From Caldilineaceae bacterium (GTDB lineage Bacteria; Chloroflexota; Anaerolineae; Caldilineales; Caldilineaceae), in contig JADLDO010000036.1 in assembly GCA_020846635.1 (NCBI GenBank), positions 217,048-281,047 on the forward strand: a stretch of DNA of 64,000 nt. The letters run 5' to 3'. Both the position numbers and the translations under genes were made by a program. A model generated the notes under the pieces. It was given only the letters and a program-made list of their open reading frames with translations, made no database searches and was not told the DNA's origin. This document shows, piece by piece, positions 25,596-34,424 of the stretch. Position 1 is the stretch's first letter, and each line of letters opens with the position of its first letter.

Positions 25596-26648
25596 ATGCC
25601 CGAAGACCCCATTCGTGTCGGCATTGCCGGACTTGGTCGCAGCGGTTGGGCCATCCATGCCCATCTGCTCGCACCCCTCACTGAGCAATATCAGGTTGTC
25701 GCAGTCACCGACGAAGACGCCGCCCGTCGCGCCGAAGCCATCGAGCGCTTCGACTGCCAGGCCTATCTCACGTTCGATGAGTTGTTGGCCGATCCATCCG
25801 TGGAACTTGTTGTCGTTTCCCTGCCAAGCTTTCTGCACGCCCCCGCATCGTTGGCCGCGCTCCGAGCCAACAAACATGTCGTCTGCGAAAAGCCGATGGC
25901 TGTCACGCTCGACGAAGCCGACGCCATGGTTGCCGCGGCTGCGACCTCCGACCGCGTCTTTACGATCTTCCAGCAGCGCCGCTATAACCCCGATTTTGTC
26001 AAAGTGCGCGAGATCATCGACTCTGGCCTGTTGGGGCGCATTGTTCAGATCCGCATCACCGAATCAAAATTCACGCGCCGTTGGGACTGGCAGACGTTGC
26101 AGAAGTTCGGAGGCGGCAGTCTCAACAACACAGGGGCGCACTTTCTTGACCAGGCGCTGCAACTCTTTGGCCCGGCCACGCCCGAAGTCTTCTGCCAACT
26201 TGACCGCACGCTTACATTGGGCGATGCCGACGATCATGTCAAACTCGTCTTCAAAGCCGCGGATTCTCCCGTGATCGACATCGAAATCAGCAGTTGCGAT
26301 CCCTATCCACCCGAAACCTGGCACGTCTATGGCACGCAGGGGGGGCTTACGGGCAGCACACGCGAACTGCACTGGAAGTGGATCGTCCTCGACGAACTCG
26401 AAGCACGCACCCTCGACCTACGCCCCACACCTGACCGCAGCTACAACCGCGACGAACTTCCCTGGCATGAAGATCGCTGGGAGTTGACCGAAGATCGCGA
26501 CGATGCCTATCGCGGCTTCTATCGTGACTTATATGCCACGATCCGTGAAGGAGCCCCCCTTGCCATCACGCCGGAAAGTGTGCGCCGCACGATGTGGCTG
26601 CAAGAAGAGTGTCATCGTCTCGCCCCATTGACAGCTACATTCGCCTGA
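25596..26648 (+). CDS. Gfo/Idh/MocA family oxidoreductase
   Basis: A 350-residue NAD(P)-dependent sugar dehydrogenase-like protein. Its Rossmann motif is VGIAGLGRSGWAIHAHL (about 7-23) and the EKP signature is in VVCEKPMAVTLDEAD (about 92-106). A C-terminal substrate domain has GGGSLNNTGAHFLDQAL, where the conserved Asp and His of the family fall. The ATG at 25596 is preferred to the TTG at 25554, which lies only about 14 bases after the promoter -10. It opens the long plus-strand operon. The C-terminal half resembles members that act on sugar ketones or cyclic sugar alcohols; the substrate is not known. Confidence 0.88.
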   Translation: MPEDPIRVGIAGLGRSGWAIHAHLLAPLTEQYQVVAVTDEDAARRAEAIERFDCQAYLTFDELLADPSVELVVVSLPSFLHAPASLAALRANKHVVCEKPMAVTLDEADAMVAAAATSDRVFTIFQQRRYNPDFVKVREIIDSGLLGRIVQIRITESKFTRRWDWQTLQKFGGGSLNNTGAHFLDQALQLFGPATPEVFCQLDRTLTLGDADDHVKLVFKAADSPVIDIEISSCDPYPPETWHVYGTQGGLTGSTRELHWKWIVLDELEARTLDLRPTPDRSYNRDELPWHEDRWELTEDRDDAYRGFYRDLYATIREGAPLAITPESVRRTMWLQEECHRLAPLTATFA

Positions 26649-26708
26649 CCAAGCCGGCCACTCGCCGCCCACAGCTTGCTCAAAAGGACACGACTTGAGG
26701 AATCTGCC

Positions 26709-28343
26709 ATGCACCTGCTGATTACCGGAGGCGACAGCGCGCTAGCACGTCGACTTGCCACAGCCCTGGCCCCCGACCTTTCAATTCGCCTCTTCGACCG
26801 CGCCTTTACCTCGTCACCTGCTTCAGAGGTAGAAACCGTCACGGGTGACCCCTGCGATCCGGCGGATGTCGCCCGCGCGCTGGAGGGCATTGACGCCATT
26901 TTGCATCTGGCCCCCTACCTGCCAGGGCGTGACCGTGAAGCGGACGACATCACTGCACTGGATGAGGCGACCCGCGGCACCTTTGTGCTTGTCAATGCGG
27001 CGCGCGAAGCGGGTGTTGCACGCATCCTCCTCGCCAGCACACTCGACCTGTTTGATCGCCTGCCTGCCCACTACGATGTAAACGAAGTGTGGCGGCCCCG
27101 GCCCACGCCGGAAATCGCCCAGCTTTGCCCCTGGCTTGCCGAGTTATCGCTGCGCGAAAATGCGCGACGCGGCCAACTCCAGGCCATCTGCCTGCGCCTC
27201 GGTCAGATTATCGATGATGCCCACGCCGCCAGCCACCCATTCGACCCACGCTGGGTACACATTGACGATGTTGTCCATGCCATTCACTGTGGTCTGCGCT
27301 ACCAGCCGCCCCACCTGCCACACTGGGCAGTTTTCCACATCATGGCCCCTGGCCCGCGCGCCAAGATACGCCTCCGTTATGCAATCAGCGCGGCGGCGGA
27401 CTTCGGCTATGCGCCTACCCATGACTTTCAGGCCCATTGGCCCACCGATCCCAATGCCTTCACCCCGCGCGATAACCGGCCCTGGCGTGAGATCCTGGCC
27501 CCTCGACCCATGTCCTCGCGTCCCATCCGCCGCGTCGTCATCTTTGGGGCTGGTGGCCCGATGGGAGCCGTCACTACCCAGGAATTGTCATCGTCCTATA
27601 CCTTACGCGTGACAGACGTGCGACCCATCACTGAGATTGCCGCCGAAGCCAAGCCCCAGTCTCGGGGCGCGCCGCTGCCGATCCCGTTGGCCGATCCCCA
27701 CGAAAGCCGCGTGGTCGATGTGCGTGATCCCGTCCAGGTCATGACTGCCGTCGAGGGGATGGATGCCATCATCAATTGCACAGTGGTTCGCCCCCATCCT
27801 GTCAACGCCTTCCTGGTCAATACCATCGGTGCCTACAATGTCATGCGTGCTGCCGTCGCCCACAACATCCGGCGCGTCGTCCATACCGGTCCCCTTGTCC
27901 AACATCTCAAGGGCATGGGCGATCATTCCGGGGATTACGACCTCCACGTCGATGCCCCACCGCGCCCCTATGACCATCTCTACATACATTCTAAGTATTT
28001 GGGAACAGAGATTTGCCGGGTCTTTGCCGAGTATTATGGGCTAGAAGTACCTGCGCTGCTCTTTATGAACCTGTACAACCCGGAGATGCCCGCGCCTGTG
28101 CCCCATTGTTCGTTCATGATCTCCTGGCCCGACACAGGCCGCGCCTTGCGTCGCGGCCTGGAAGTAACCTCGTTGCCTTCGCCCTTTGAGATGGTCAACA
28201 TCAGCGCCGATCTGCCCCACGGTCGCTATGACTTCGACAAGGCCCGTACGCTGCTCAACTGGCAGCCGCGTGATGGATTGGAGGAATTCTGGCAGGAGCC
28301 AGTGACAAGCAACGAAACGACCACTGCTTCACCGGTTCGCTAA
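26709..28343 (+). CDS. Tandem SDR fusion: two NAD-dependent epimerase/dehydratase domains
   Basis: A 544-residue protein with two extended-SDR halves. The first (about 1-265) opens HLLITGGDSALARRLA, a degenerate glycine motif, and has no clear YxxxK pair. The second (about 275-530) opens VVIFGAGGPMGAVTTQEL with intact glycines and carries YIHSK in the expected catalytic place, followed by LGTEICRVFAEYYGL. The active site is thus probably in the second half only, with the first half structural, regulatory or binding another nucleotide. A single SDR has about 300 residues. The ATG at 26709 follows TTGAGGA. It is second in the operon, after a Gfo/Idh gene, and likely acts on a nucleotide-free sugar or sugar acid. 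Confidence 0.82.
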   Translation: MHLLITGGDSALARRLATALAPDLSIRLFDRAFTSSPASEVETVTGDPCDPADVARALEGIDAILHLAPYLPGRDREADDITALDEATRGTFVLVNAAREAGVARILLASTLDLFDRLPAHYDVNEVWRPRPTPEIAQLCPWLAELSLRENARRGQLQAICLRLGQIIDDAHAASHPFDPRWVHIDDVVHAIHCGLRYQPPHLPHWAVFHIMAPGPRAKIRLRYAISAAADFGYAPTHDFQAHWPTDPNAFTPRDNRPWREILAPRPMSSRPIRRVVIFGAGGPMGAVTTQELSSSYTLRVTDVRPITEIAAEAKPQSRGAPLPIPLADPHESRVVDVRDPVQVMTAVEGMDAIINCTVVRPHPVNAFLVNTIGAYNVMRAAVAHNIRRVVHTGPLVQHLKGMGDHSGDYDLHVDAPPRPYDHLYIHSKYLGTEICRVFAEYYGLEVPALLFMNLYNPEMPAPVPHCSFMISWPDTGRALRRGLEVTSLPSPFEMVNISADLPHGRYDFDKARTLLNWQPRDGLEEFWQEPVTSNETTTASPVR

Positions 28344-28379
28344 TATCTCGCTTATATCGATGAGTAGGGAGAATTCAAA

Positions 28380-29222
28380 ATGACCAAAGACCGCTTCCCC
28401 CTTGCCTTTAGCACACTCGGCTGTCCAGATTGGAGCTTTGAACATGCCGCGGCCCAGGCGGCCCAGCATGGCTATCAAGCCCTAGAGGTGCGCCTCTACA
28501 ACGGCGAAATCATCCCCGCCGATCTCAGCCAATCCGAGCGCGCCTCTATTCGCCGCATCCTGGCCGAACACAAAATCGGCATCATCGGCCTCGGTGCTTC
28601 AACCCGTTTTTCGTTCCCTGATGCCGCAGAGCGCAAGGCGAATCTGGATCAACTGTTGCAATACCTCGAACTGGCTGCCGACCTCGAAGTGCCACTTGTC
28701 CGCACCTTTGGCTCACCCGGACAGATCACGATCTCGATGCAAGAGGCGATTGACTATTGTGCCGAAGCGCTGAACGCGGCCGCGCCTACCGCCGAACGAT
28801 TAGGCGTGACCGTTGCCCTTGAAACACACGATGCATTTTGCAAAGGGGTGGATGTGGCAGCCGTCATGGACCAGGTCGAAAGCGACCATGTCGGTGCCAT
28901 TTGGGATGTTCACCACCCTTTCCGCATGGGCGAAGACATCGAAACTACTTGGCGCGTGCTCGGCCCGCGCATCAAGCATGTCCACATCAAAGATGGAGTC
29001 CGTCGCCCAGATGGCTCCTGGCAATTGGTGCTGCTTGGTGAAGGCGAAGTCCCTTGCCGCGCCGTGATCGAATTGCTGAATCGCGAAGGATACCAGGGTG
29101 CCATCGCTGCCGAATGGGAAAAGAAATGGCATCCCGAAATCGAAGAGCCGGAAATCGCACTGCCGCAGCACGCCCAAGTCCTGCGCTCCTGGTTTGCCGA
29201 ACTCCCAGTCGCAGCGAGCTAA
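28380..29222 (+). CDS. Sugar phosphate isomerase/epimerase family protein (AP-endonuclease 2-like TIM barrel)
   Basis: A 280-residue xylose-isomerase-like TIM barrel. Likely metal ligands are Glu in VALETHD (about 146), Asp in IWDVHHP (about 179), His in KHVHIKD and Glu in AAEWEKKWHP (about 243). The family includes hydroxypyruvate isomerase, inosose dehydratase, tagatose epimerases and apiose isomerase-like enzymes, all moving protons on ketoses or keto-acids. AGGGAG upstream fits the ATG. In this operon it sits between an SDR fusion and two dehydratases, so an isomerase or epimerase step on a sugar acid is likely. The specific reaction is not assignable. Confidence 0.87.
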   Translation: MTKDRFPLAFSTLGCPDWSFEHAAAQAAQHGYQALEVRLYNGEIIPADLSQSERASIRRILAEHKIGIIGLGASTRFSFPDAAERKANLDQLLQYLELAADLEVPLVRTFGSPGQITISMQEAIDYCAEALNAAAPTAERLGVTVALETHDAFCKGVDVAAVMDQVESDHVGAIWDVHHPFRMGEDIETTWRVLGPRIKHVHIKDGVRRPDGSWQLVLLGEGEVPCRAVIELLNREGYQGAIAAEWEKKWHPEIEEPEIALPQHAQVLRSWFAELPVAAS

Positions 29223-29279
29223 CTCCCACCAAGAACCAGCAGTCCAATCTTCATGCTCCCTAGAAGGTGCAAAACCAGT

Positions 29280-30494
29280 ATGGCAAAAATCTCCAACATC
29301 CGCTCGATCCGTACCCGCGCCGCCGGCACCTGGGTCATTGTCATCGTTGAAACCGACCAGCCCGGACTCTATGGCATTGGCTCGGCGAGCGACCATTACC
29401 ATGCCAAGACCGTCATCGCTGCGGTCGAGGCGATTACCCCTCTGCTCATCGGGCGCGAGGCCAGCCACATTGAAGACAACTGGCAGACCGTCTACACCAG
29501 TGCCTACTGGCGCAATGGCTCGATCCAGAACACGGCATTGGCGGCCATCGACATGGCGCTCTGGGATATCAAAGGCAAGGAAGCCGGGATGCCTGTCTAC
29601 CAGCTTCTCGGCGGGCCAGTGCGCGCTGCCGTACCCTGCTACGCCCACGCCTCTGGTGACACGCTCCAGGAATTGGAAGATGACGTGCGCCGCTATCACG
29701 AGGAGGGCTACCCTGTCATTCGCTGCCAGCTTGGCCCCTATGGCGGCGGCGGCTTCTTGCCCGCAGATCAAGCCAAGCGCCCCAAGAATGCTTGGCCTCA
29801 AAAGAGTGCCTTTGACGACGAAGCCTATCTGGAGAACGTCCCAAAGATGTTTGCCTATCTGCGCGACAAACTCGGCTTCGACCTCAAGTTCACCCATGAT
29901 GTCCATGAGCATCTTCTCCCCCACAATGCCGTCACCCTGGCAAAGTTACTGGAACCCTATCGCCTGTACTTCCTGGAAGACCTCTTATCACCAGAGCAAG
30001 TGGGGTGGTATCGTCACGTCCGCCAACAATGCACAACGCCCCAAGCAATGGGCGAACTCTTTGTCAACCCGCACGAATGGACGCCGCTTATCACAGAACG
30101 CCTCATTGACTTTGTGCGCGTGCGCGTCTCCAAGGGCGGCGGCATCACCCCATGCCGCAAAATTGCCACGCTTTGCGAATGGTTCGGTGTCCACACAGCC
30201 TGGCAAGAAGGGGGCGACAACGACCCGGTCAACCAGATGGCAGCCGTCCACCTCGACATGGTGAGCTATAGCTTTGGCATCCAGGAAGAAAACCACTTCC
30301 GCGAGAACGAACTTGAAGTCTTTCCCGGCCATGCTCTGCTTGAGGGAGGCTATCTCTACCCCAATGAGAAGCCTGGCTTGGGGATGGAGATCGACGAGGC
30401 GAAAGCGCGTGCGCTGCTCAACCCCGACCTCGCCGCCAAGACCTTTTACATGGCCGAAGATCGCCGCGCCGACGGCACAATTGTCCGGCCCTAG
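29280..30494 (+). CDS. Enolase-superfamily dehydratase, ManD/RspA type (mannonate dehydratase-like)
   Basis: A 404-residue member of the mandelate racemase/muconate lactonizing superfamily, ManD (RspA) branch. Family landmarks are QNTALAAIDMALWDIKGKEAG (in parts, about 84-104), the metal-ligand region FTHDVHEHLLP (about 203-213), FLEDLLSPEQ, GELFVNPHEW and VSKGGGITPCRKIA. A final GIQEENHFRENELEVFPGH loop is also typical. True ManD converts D-mannonate to 2-keto-3-deoxygluconate; other members are weak or act on D-gluconate, so the call is to family level. The ATG at 29280 follows AGAAGG; the earlier start at 29253 would add nine unrelated residues. A non-homologous UxuA dehydratase gene follows. 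Confidence 0.9.
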   Translation: MAKISNIRSIRTRAAGTWVIVIVETDQPGLYGIGSASDHYHAKTVIAAVEAITPLLIGREASHIEDNWQTVYTSAYWRNGSIQNTALAAIDMALWDIKGKEAGMPVYQLLGGPVRAAVPCYAHASGDTLQELEDDVRRYHEEGYPVIRCQLGPYGGGGFLPADQAKRPKNAWPQKSAFDDEAYLENVPKMFAYLRDKLGFDLKFTHDVHEHLLPHNAVTLAKLLEPYRLYFLEDLLSPEQVGWYRHVRQQCTTPQAMGELFVNPHEWTPLITERLIDFVRVRVSKGGGITPCRKIATLCEWFGVHTAWQEGGDNDPVNQMAAVHLDMVSYSFGIQEENHFRENELEVFPGHALLEGGYLYPNEKPGLGMEIDEAKARALLNPDLAAKTFYMAEDRRADGTIVRP

Positions 30495-30553
30495 GCTGCG
30501 GCCCTTCTTATATAAATTTTTGCAAGAAATATCGACTTAGAAGTGAGGAAACG

Positions 30554-31576
30554 ATGCTACCAACAATCGAACCGGGCATCAAGATCTGTGCCCAAATGTC
30601 ACCCGAGCCCACAGAGGACGATCTCAAATGGGTCAAACAAATGGGTGTGGACTATGTTGTCACAGGGACGGACGCGACCAAATCATCCTATGAATATTAC
30701 GCCAGCCGTCGCAAGCTCTTTGCCGACCACGGACTCACCATCTATGGCTTTGGCAACCGCGACGTACACAACATGGACGCCGTCACGCTGAATCTGCCCA
30801 ATCGCGACGCCAAGGTCGCACAATACAAACAACACATCCGTGACCTGGGCAAAGCGGGCATTCCCTATACCACCTATGCCCACATGGCAAATGGCATCTG
30901 GAGCAGCGCGCGCGAAGAGACGCGCGGCGGCGCCAGTGCCCGCGCCCTCGACCTCAGCAAATCGCCGCGCGGCCACTGGAACGGAACCTATTATGAGGAA
31001 CCCCTCAGCCACGGTCGCCGCTACACCGAAGAAGAAATCTGGGACAATTACCGCAGCTTCATTGAGGAAGTCGTCCCCGTCGCCGAAGAGGCCGGCGTCA
31101 AAATCGGCTTCCACCCCGACGATCCCCCACAGCCCGAACTGGCAGGTGTGCCGCGCTGTATTTTGAGCAGCCACGACGGCTACCAGCGCGCCCTCGACAT
31201 TGCTGACAGCCCCAACATCGGCATCTGCTTCTGCGTAGGCTGCTGGCTCGAAGGCGGCCCCTTGATGGGCAAGGGCGTGCTGGAATCCATCCAGGAATTT
31301 GGTCGCCAGGGCAAGATCTACAAAGTCCACTTCCGCAATGTCGATCAGCCGCTGCCCCACTTTGTGGAAACCTACATCAACAATGGCTACATGGATATGT
31401 ACAAGGTCATGAAAGTCCTGCGCCAAATCGACTTCGACGGTGTCGTGATCCCCGACCATGTCCCCGTCATGGCAGGTGACCCGCGCCTGGGAACGGCCTA
31501 TACCATCGGCTGGATGCAAGCGCTCCTCCAGCGCGCCGAAGAAGAAGTCGCCGCCGAACGCCAGGCCCAACCCTAG
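30554..31576 (+). CDS. uxuA: D-mannonate dehydratase (UxuA family)
   Basis: A 340-residue enzyme of the UxuA family that removes water from D-mannonate to give 2-keto-3-deoxy-D-gluconate in hexuronate breakdown, using Fe2+ or Mn2+. Metal and active-site motifs are GFHPDDPP (about 177-184), ICFCVGCWLEGG (about 221-232), KVHFRNVDQP (about 254-263) and VVIPDHVPVMAGDP (about 294-307), followed by AYTIGWMQALLQ. It is a little shorter than the E. coli enzyme, like many Gram-positive-type members. The ATG at 30554 follows AAGTGAGG. It lies 59 bases after a ManD-type dehydratase that may do the same chemistry on a different substrate. Confidence 0.9.
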   Translation: MLPTIEPGIKICAQMSPEPTEDDLKWVKQMGVDYVVTGTDATKSSYEYYASRRKLFADHGLTIYGFGNRDVHNMDAVTLNLPNRDAKVAQYKQHIRDLGKAGIPYTTYAHMANGIWSSAREETRGGASARALDLSKSPRGHWNGTYYEEPLSHGRRYTEEEIWDNYRSFIEEVVPVAEEAGVKIGFHPDDPPQPELAGVPRCILSSHDGYQRALDIADSPNIGICFCVGCWLEGGPLMGKGVLESIQEFGRQGKIYKVHFRNVDQPLPHFVETYINNGYMDMYKVMKVLRQIDFDGVVIPDHVPVMAGDPRLGTAYTIGWMQALLQRAEEEVAAERQAQP

Positions 31577-31629
31577 CAAAATCAACAATCATAAGAATCA
31601 CCAATCGCAACACCCAGAAAGGCTGTGCA

Positions 31630-31950
31630 ATGCTCTTCGAGCTTCGCCAATACCGCACCAAGCCCGGTCAGCGTGAGCGCTGGGCCAAGTTCATGGATGA
31701 GGTCGTCATCCCCTATCAAATGTCCAAAGGCATGGTCATCGTTGCCAGCTACGTCGGCGAGGCAGAGGACGATCTCTATGTCTGGATCCGTCGTTTCGAC
31801 AATGAATCCGAGCGTGAACGTCTCTATAAGGAAGTCTACGAGAACGATTTCTGGAAAAACGAGATGTCACCTAAAATTGGCGACATGATTGACCGCACCA
31901 AAACCGTGGTCACACGCCTCAACCCCACCCCCAAATCGGTCATCCGTTAG
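31630..31950 (+). CDS. NIPSNAP family protein
   Basis: A 106-residue ferredoxin-like alpha/beta protein of the NIPSNAP (dimeric alpha-beta barrel) family. Its start, LFELRQYRTKPGQRERWAKF, is the family signature, and the second half has YVWIRRFDNESERERLY. Members bind small ligands; their exact role is unclear in most bacteria. AGAAAGG precedes the ATG. It lies inside the sugar-acid operon and is followed by a strong hairpin. Confidence 0.88.
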   Translation: MLFELRQYRTKPGQRERWAKFMDEVVIPYQMSKGMVIVASYVGEAEDDLYVWIRRFDNESERERLYKEVYENDFWKNEMSPKIGDMIDRTKTVVTRLNPTPKSVIR

Positions 31951-31959
31951 CGCGTCATC

Positions 31960-31989
31960 GAGGCCGCGCATGGCACTATGCGCGGCCTC
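31960..31989 (+). terminator. 12-bp intercistronic hairpin
   Basis: GAGGCCGCGCAT and ATGCGCGGCCTC pair fully around a 6-base loop between the NIPSNAP and CutC genes. No T-run follows, so it may stabilise the upstream mRNA or partly stop transcription. Confidence 0.6.
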
Positions 31990-32015
31990 ATCTGCCTGTG
32001 CAGAAAGCTCTCACT

Positions 32016-32777
32016 ATGCCGCCGATCATCCTAGAAGTCTGCGTCGATTCAATCGCCAGCGCCCTTGCCGCCCAGGAGGGTGGTGCCCAGCGTATTGAAC
32101 TATGCGCCGATCTCTTTGCGGGTGGAATCACCCCCAGCGCCGCCACCCTTGAGCTTGCGCGCAAGCACCTCACCATCGACATCAACGTCATGATTCGCCC
32201 ACGCGGGGGAGACTTTCTCTATTCTGACCTGGAATTCGCCATCATGCAGCGCGATATCGAGATTGCCAAAGAGGCAGGAGCTAATGGCGTCGTCATCGGC
32301 CTTCTCACCGAGTACGGCAAAATCGACATCGAGCGCACCAAAGCACTCACTGAATACGCCCGTCCGCTGAGCATCACCTTCCACCGCGCCTTTGACATGG
32401 CTACCGACCCCACAGAAGCACTGGAAACATTGATCCAACTCGGCCTGAATCGCGTATTGACTTCCGGTCTGGAACCTAGCGCATTGGAAGGGGCTGACAC
32501 CATTACCCAACTCATCCAACAGGCTGCAGGGCGCATCATCATCATGCCCGGTGGCGGCATCCATGAGCGCAACATCGCCAAGATCATCCGCCAAACAGGG
32601 GCAAAGGAAGTTCACATGAGTGGACGCCAAGCTGTCGAGAGCAAAATGCGCTATCGCAATCACCGCGTCTCTCTGGGAGGAACCTTGCACCAACCCGAAT
32701 ATAGCCAACAGATCACCTCTGCCGCTCGCATCAGCGCCAGCCTTGCCGCGCTGCAAAGCGGTGACAACCCCATTTGA
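32016..32777 (+). CDS. cutC: CutC family protein (copper homeostasis protein-like TIM barrel)
   Basis: A 253-residue CutC-type TIM barrel. Family landmarks are ILEVCVDSIASALAAQEGGAQRIELCADLFAGGITPS (read in parts, about 4-40), VMIRPRGGDFLYSD (about 55-68), FHRAFDM (about 124-130) and MPGGGIHERNI (about 173-183). The CutC name came from copper-tolerance phenotypes, but the biochemical role is unsettled. Its presence in a sugar-acid operon fits the idea that it is a metabolic enzyme. The ATG at 32016 is used rather than an upstream GTG. The stop overlaps the ribosome site of the next gene. Confidence 0.9.
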   Translation: MPPIILEVCVDSIASALAAQEGGAQRIELCADLFAGGITPSAATLELARKHLTIDINVMIRPRGGDFLYSDLEFAIMQRDIEIAKEAGANGVVIGLLTEYGKIDIERTKALTEYARPLSITFHRAFDMATDPTEALETLIQLGLNRVLTSGLEPSALEGADTITQLIQQAAGRIIIMPGGGIHERNIAKIIRQTGAKEVHMSGRQAVESKMRYRNHRVSLGGTLHQPEYSQQITSAARISASLAALQSGDNPI

Positions 32778-32788
32778 GGCAGCCAATC

Positions 32789-33550
32789 ATGCAAATTGTC
32801 GATCACCCACAAGGTGACTATCGCTTCCTAACCGGCATCGCGCCCTATTCATCGTCGGTCATCGCGCAACCGGGCTTCGTTTTGATACGCGCCCAATTCG
32901 CCGCGCCAGTCCCTATACAACCTGGCTTTGAGCAGATTGCCTCCTACCTTGCCGCCCAGGGACGCCCGCGTCAAGCCCTTTGTGCGATGGAATTGCGCCT
33001 GCCCGCACCGCTCAGCTTTGAAGAATTCATCGCCTTCAACGCCAGCTATCGCACGACTTTGGAGGAGTGGAATATCCCCGTAGGCAATCTCAATCCCGTC
33101 GCGCGCACCAATGTTGCCCCCGCTGCCGCCGCGCCTCCAGTACCCTCCCTCTACGCCTTTACCTTCACTGCCCCACTGATCAACGGGCTCTCCGAGCCGA
33201 CCTTTGTCGTCGCTGGAGCCGGCGACTTGCGCGACCAGGCCGACCTCACCCCTGCCGCGATTGTCCGCCCAGGGGATACCAGCCACGACGGACTACTGGA
33301 AAAGGCCAACGTCGTTATGGAGGTGATGAGCGAGCGCCTCCACGGTATTTCCGTCGATTGGCCCCAGGTGAGTACGGTGAACATCTATACCCCCCACTCG
33401 CTGGATCACTTTCTGGAGCCGGTGCTATTGCCCACACTTGGCTCGATTGCCGTCCACGGTGTACACTGGTATTACAGTCGTCCACCAATTGCTGGTCTCG
33501 AATACGAAATGGATCTACGTCATGTCGGTGCCGACTACAGACTCGCCTAA
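32789..33550 (+). CDS. RidA-like protein, possibly CnbZ-type (2-aminomuconate deaminase-like)
   Basis: A 253-residue protein without a sure assignment. The start (MQIVDHPQGDYRFL) and the later pattern of beta strands and helices (ICVNIYTPHSLDHFL-like, ending HGVHWYYSRPPIAGLEYEMDLRH) resemble a double RidA/YjgF fold of the CnbZ deaminase kind. RidA proteins clear reactive enamines, and CnbZ removes an amino group from an aminomuconate. The ATG at 32789 is favoured by GAGG at the end of the cutC gene; the longer start at 32774 overlaps that gene. Linked genes are sugar-acid enzymes, so a deaminase or imine hydrolase role is plausible but unproven. Confidence 0.65.
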   Translation: MQIVDHPQGDYRFLTGIAPYSSSVIAQPGFVLIRAQFAAPVPIQPGFEQIASYLAAQGRPRQALCAMELRLPAPLSFEEFIAFNASYRTTLEEWNIPVGNLNPVARTNVAPAAAAPPVPSLYAFTFTAPLINGLSEPTFVVAGAGDLRDQADLTPAAIVRPGDTSHDGLLEKANVVMEVMSERLHGISVDWPQVSTVNIYTPHSLDHFLEPVLLPTLGSIAVHGVHWYYSRPPIAGLEYEMDLRHVGADYRLA

Positions 33551-33604
33551 TTCCCACCTGCGACACCGGATCGACAAACACTCGCCTAAAGGCACAACAC
33601 AGCC

Positions 33605-34390
33605 ATGACCAACCTCCATCCATCCCTGGCGGCCCTTTTGGATTTCAGTGGACAAGTTGTCGTGATTACCGGGGCCAATCGCGGTCTTGGCAAAGCGATG
33701 GCAGAGCGATTCTGGCAAGCGGGTGCGAAGGTAGCCCTGCTCGCTCGCACCCAGGCACAACTGGATATCGCTGCCGCCGAACTGCTCGCACAGCGCAACA
33801 ACCCTGCCGAATTGTTCAGTGCCAGCGTTGATGTTGGCGACAGCGACCAGGTCACGCAAGCCGCCGCGCAGATCCTCGCCCACTGGGGCCGCGTCGATGT
33901 TCTGATCAACAATGCGGGCATCGTCAGCCCTGGCAATTACGACAAAATCGACCTGGACGAATGGGATCGCATCCTCAATGCCAACCTGACCGGGGCCTAT
34001 CGCATGGTGCGCGCCTTCGCCCCCACCATGAAAGCGCAGCGCAGCGGGCGCATCATCAATATCTCATCCATCAGCGCACAGACAGGTGGCGTCTCCGGCG
34101 GTGTCCACTACGCCGCGTCGAAAGGGGGCATGCTCGCCATGACCAAGACCCTCTCCCGCGACTTTGCCCCCTACAACATCACGGTCAATTCGATCACACC
34201 AGGCCAGATCGACAGCCGCGGCGACATGCTGAGCAGCGAATCGCGCCAGCGCCTAGAGGCGATGATCCCGTTGGGGCGCTTGGGGCATGTTGACGACATT
34301 GCCTTTGCTGCGCTCTTTTTAGCCTCCCCCATGTCTGCCTACATCACCGGAGCCACCCTCGACGTTAATGGGGGCCTGCTCAAGCGTTAA
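33605..34390 (+). CDS. SDR family oxidoreductase (FabG-like)
   Basis: A 261-residue classical short-chain dehydrogenase/reductase. The nucleotide motif is VVITGANRGLGKAMAERF (about 19-36), then NNAG at about 100, catalytic Ser in INISSISAQTGG (about 150), and YAASKGG (about 167-173) with the catalytic Tyr and Lys. The C-terminal AYITGATLDVNGGLLKR is typical. It probably oxidises or reduces a sugar-acid carbonyl with NAD(P). CDS spacing to the neighbours is short, consistent with operon membership. Confidence 0.92.
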   Translation: MTNLHPSLAALLDFSGQVVVITGANRGLGKAMAERFWQAGAKVALLARTQAQLDIAAAELLAQRNNPAELFSASVDVGDSDQVTQAAAQILAHWGRVDVLINNAGIVSPGNYDKIDLDEWDRILNANLTGAYRMVRAFAPTMKAQRSGRIINISSISAQTGGVSGGVHYAASKGGMLAMTKTLSRDFAPYNITVNSITPGQIDSRGDMLSSESRQRLEAMIPLGRLGHVDDIAFAALFLASPMSAYITGATLDVNGGLLKR

Positions 34391-34424
34391 ACCATCACCA
34401 GCACGCCCAGAATCGAGCCACATC

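Noticed and set aside
28800..29924. 374-codon minus-strand open frame
   Set aside because: It runs antisense across the isomerase and ManD genes, which both have clear family motifs.
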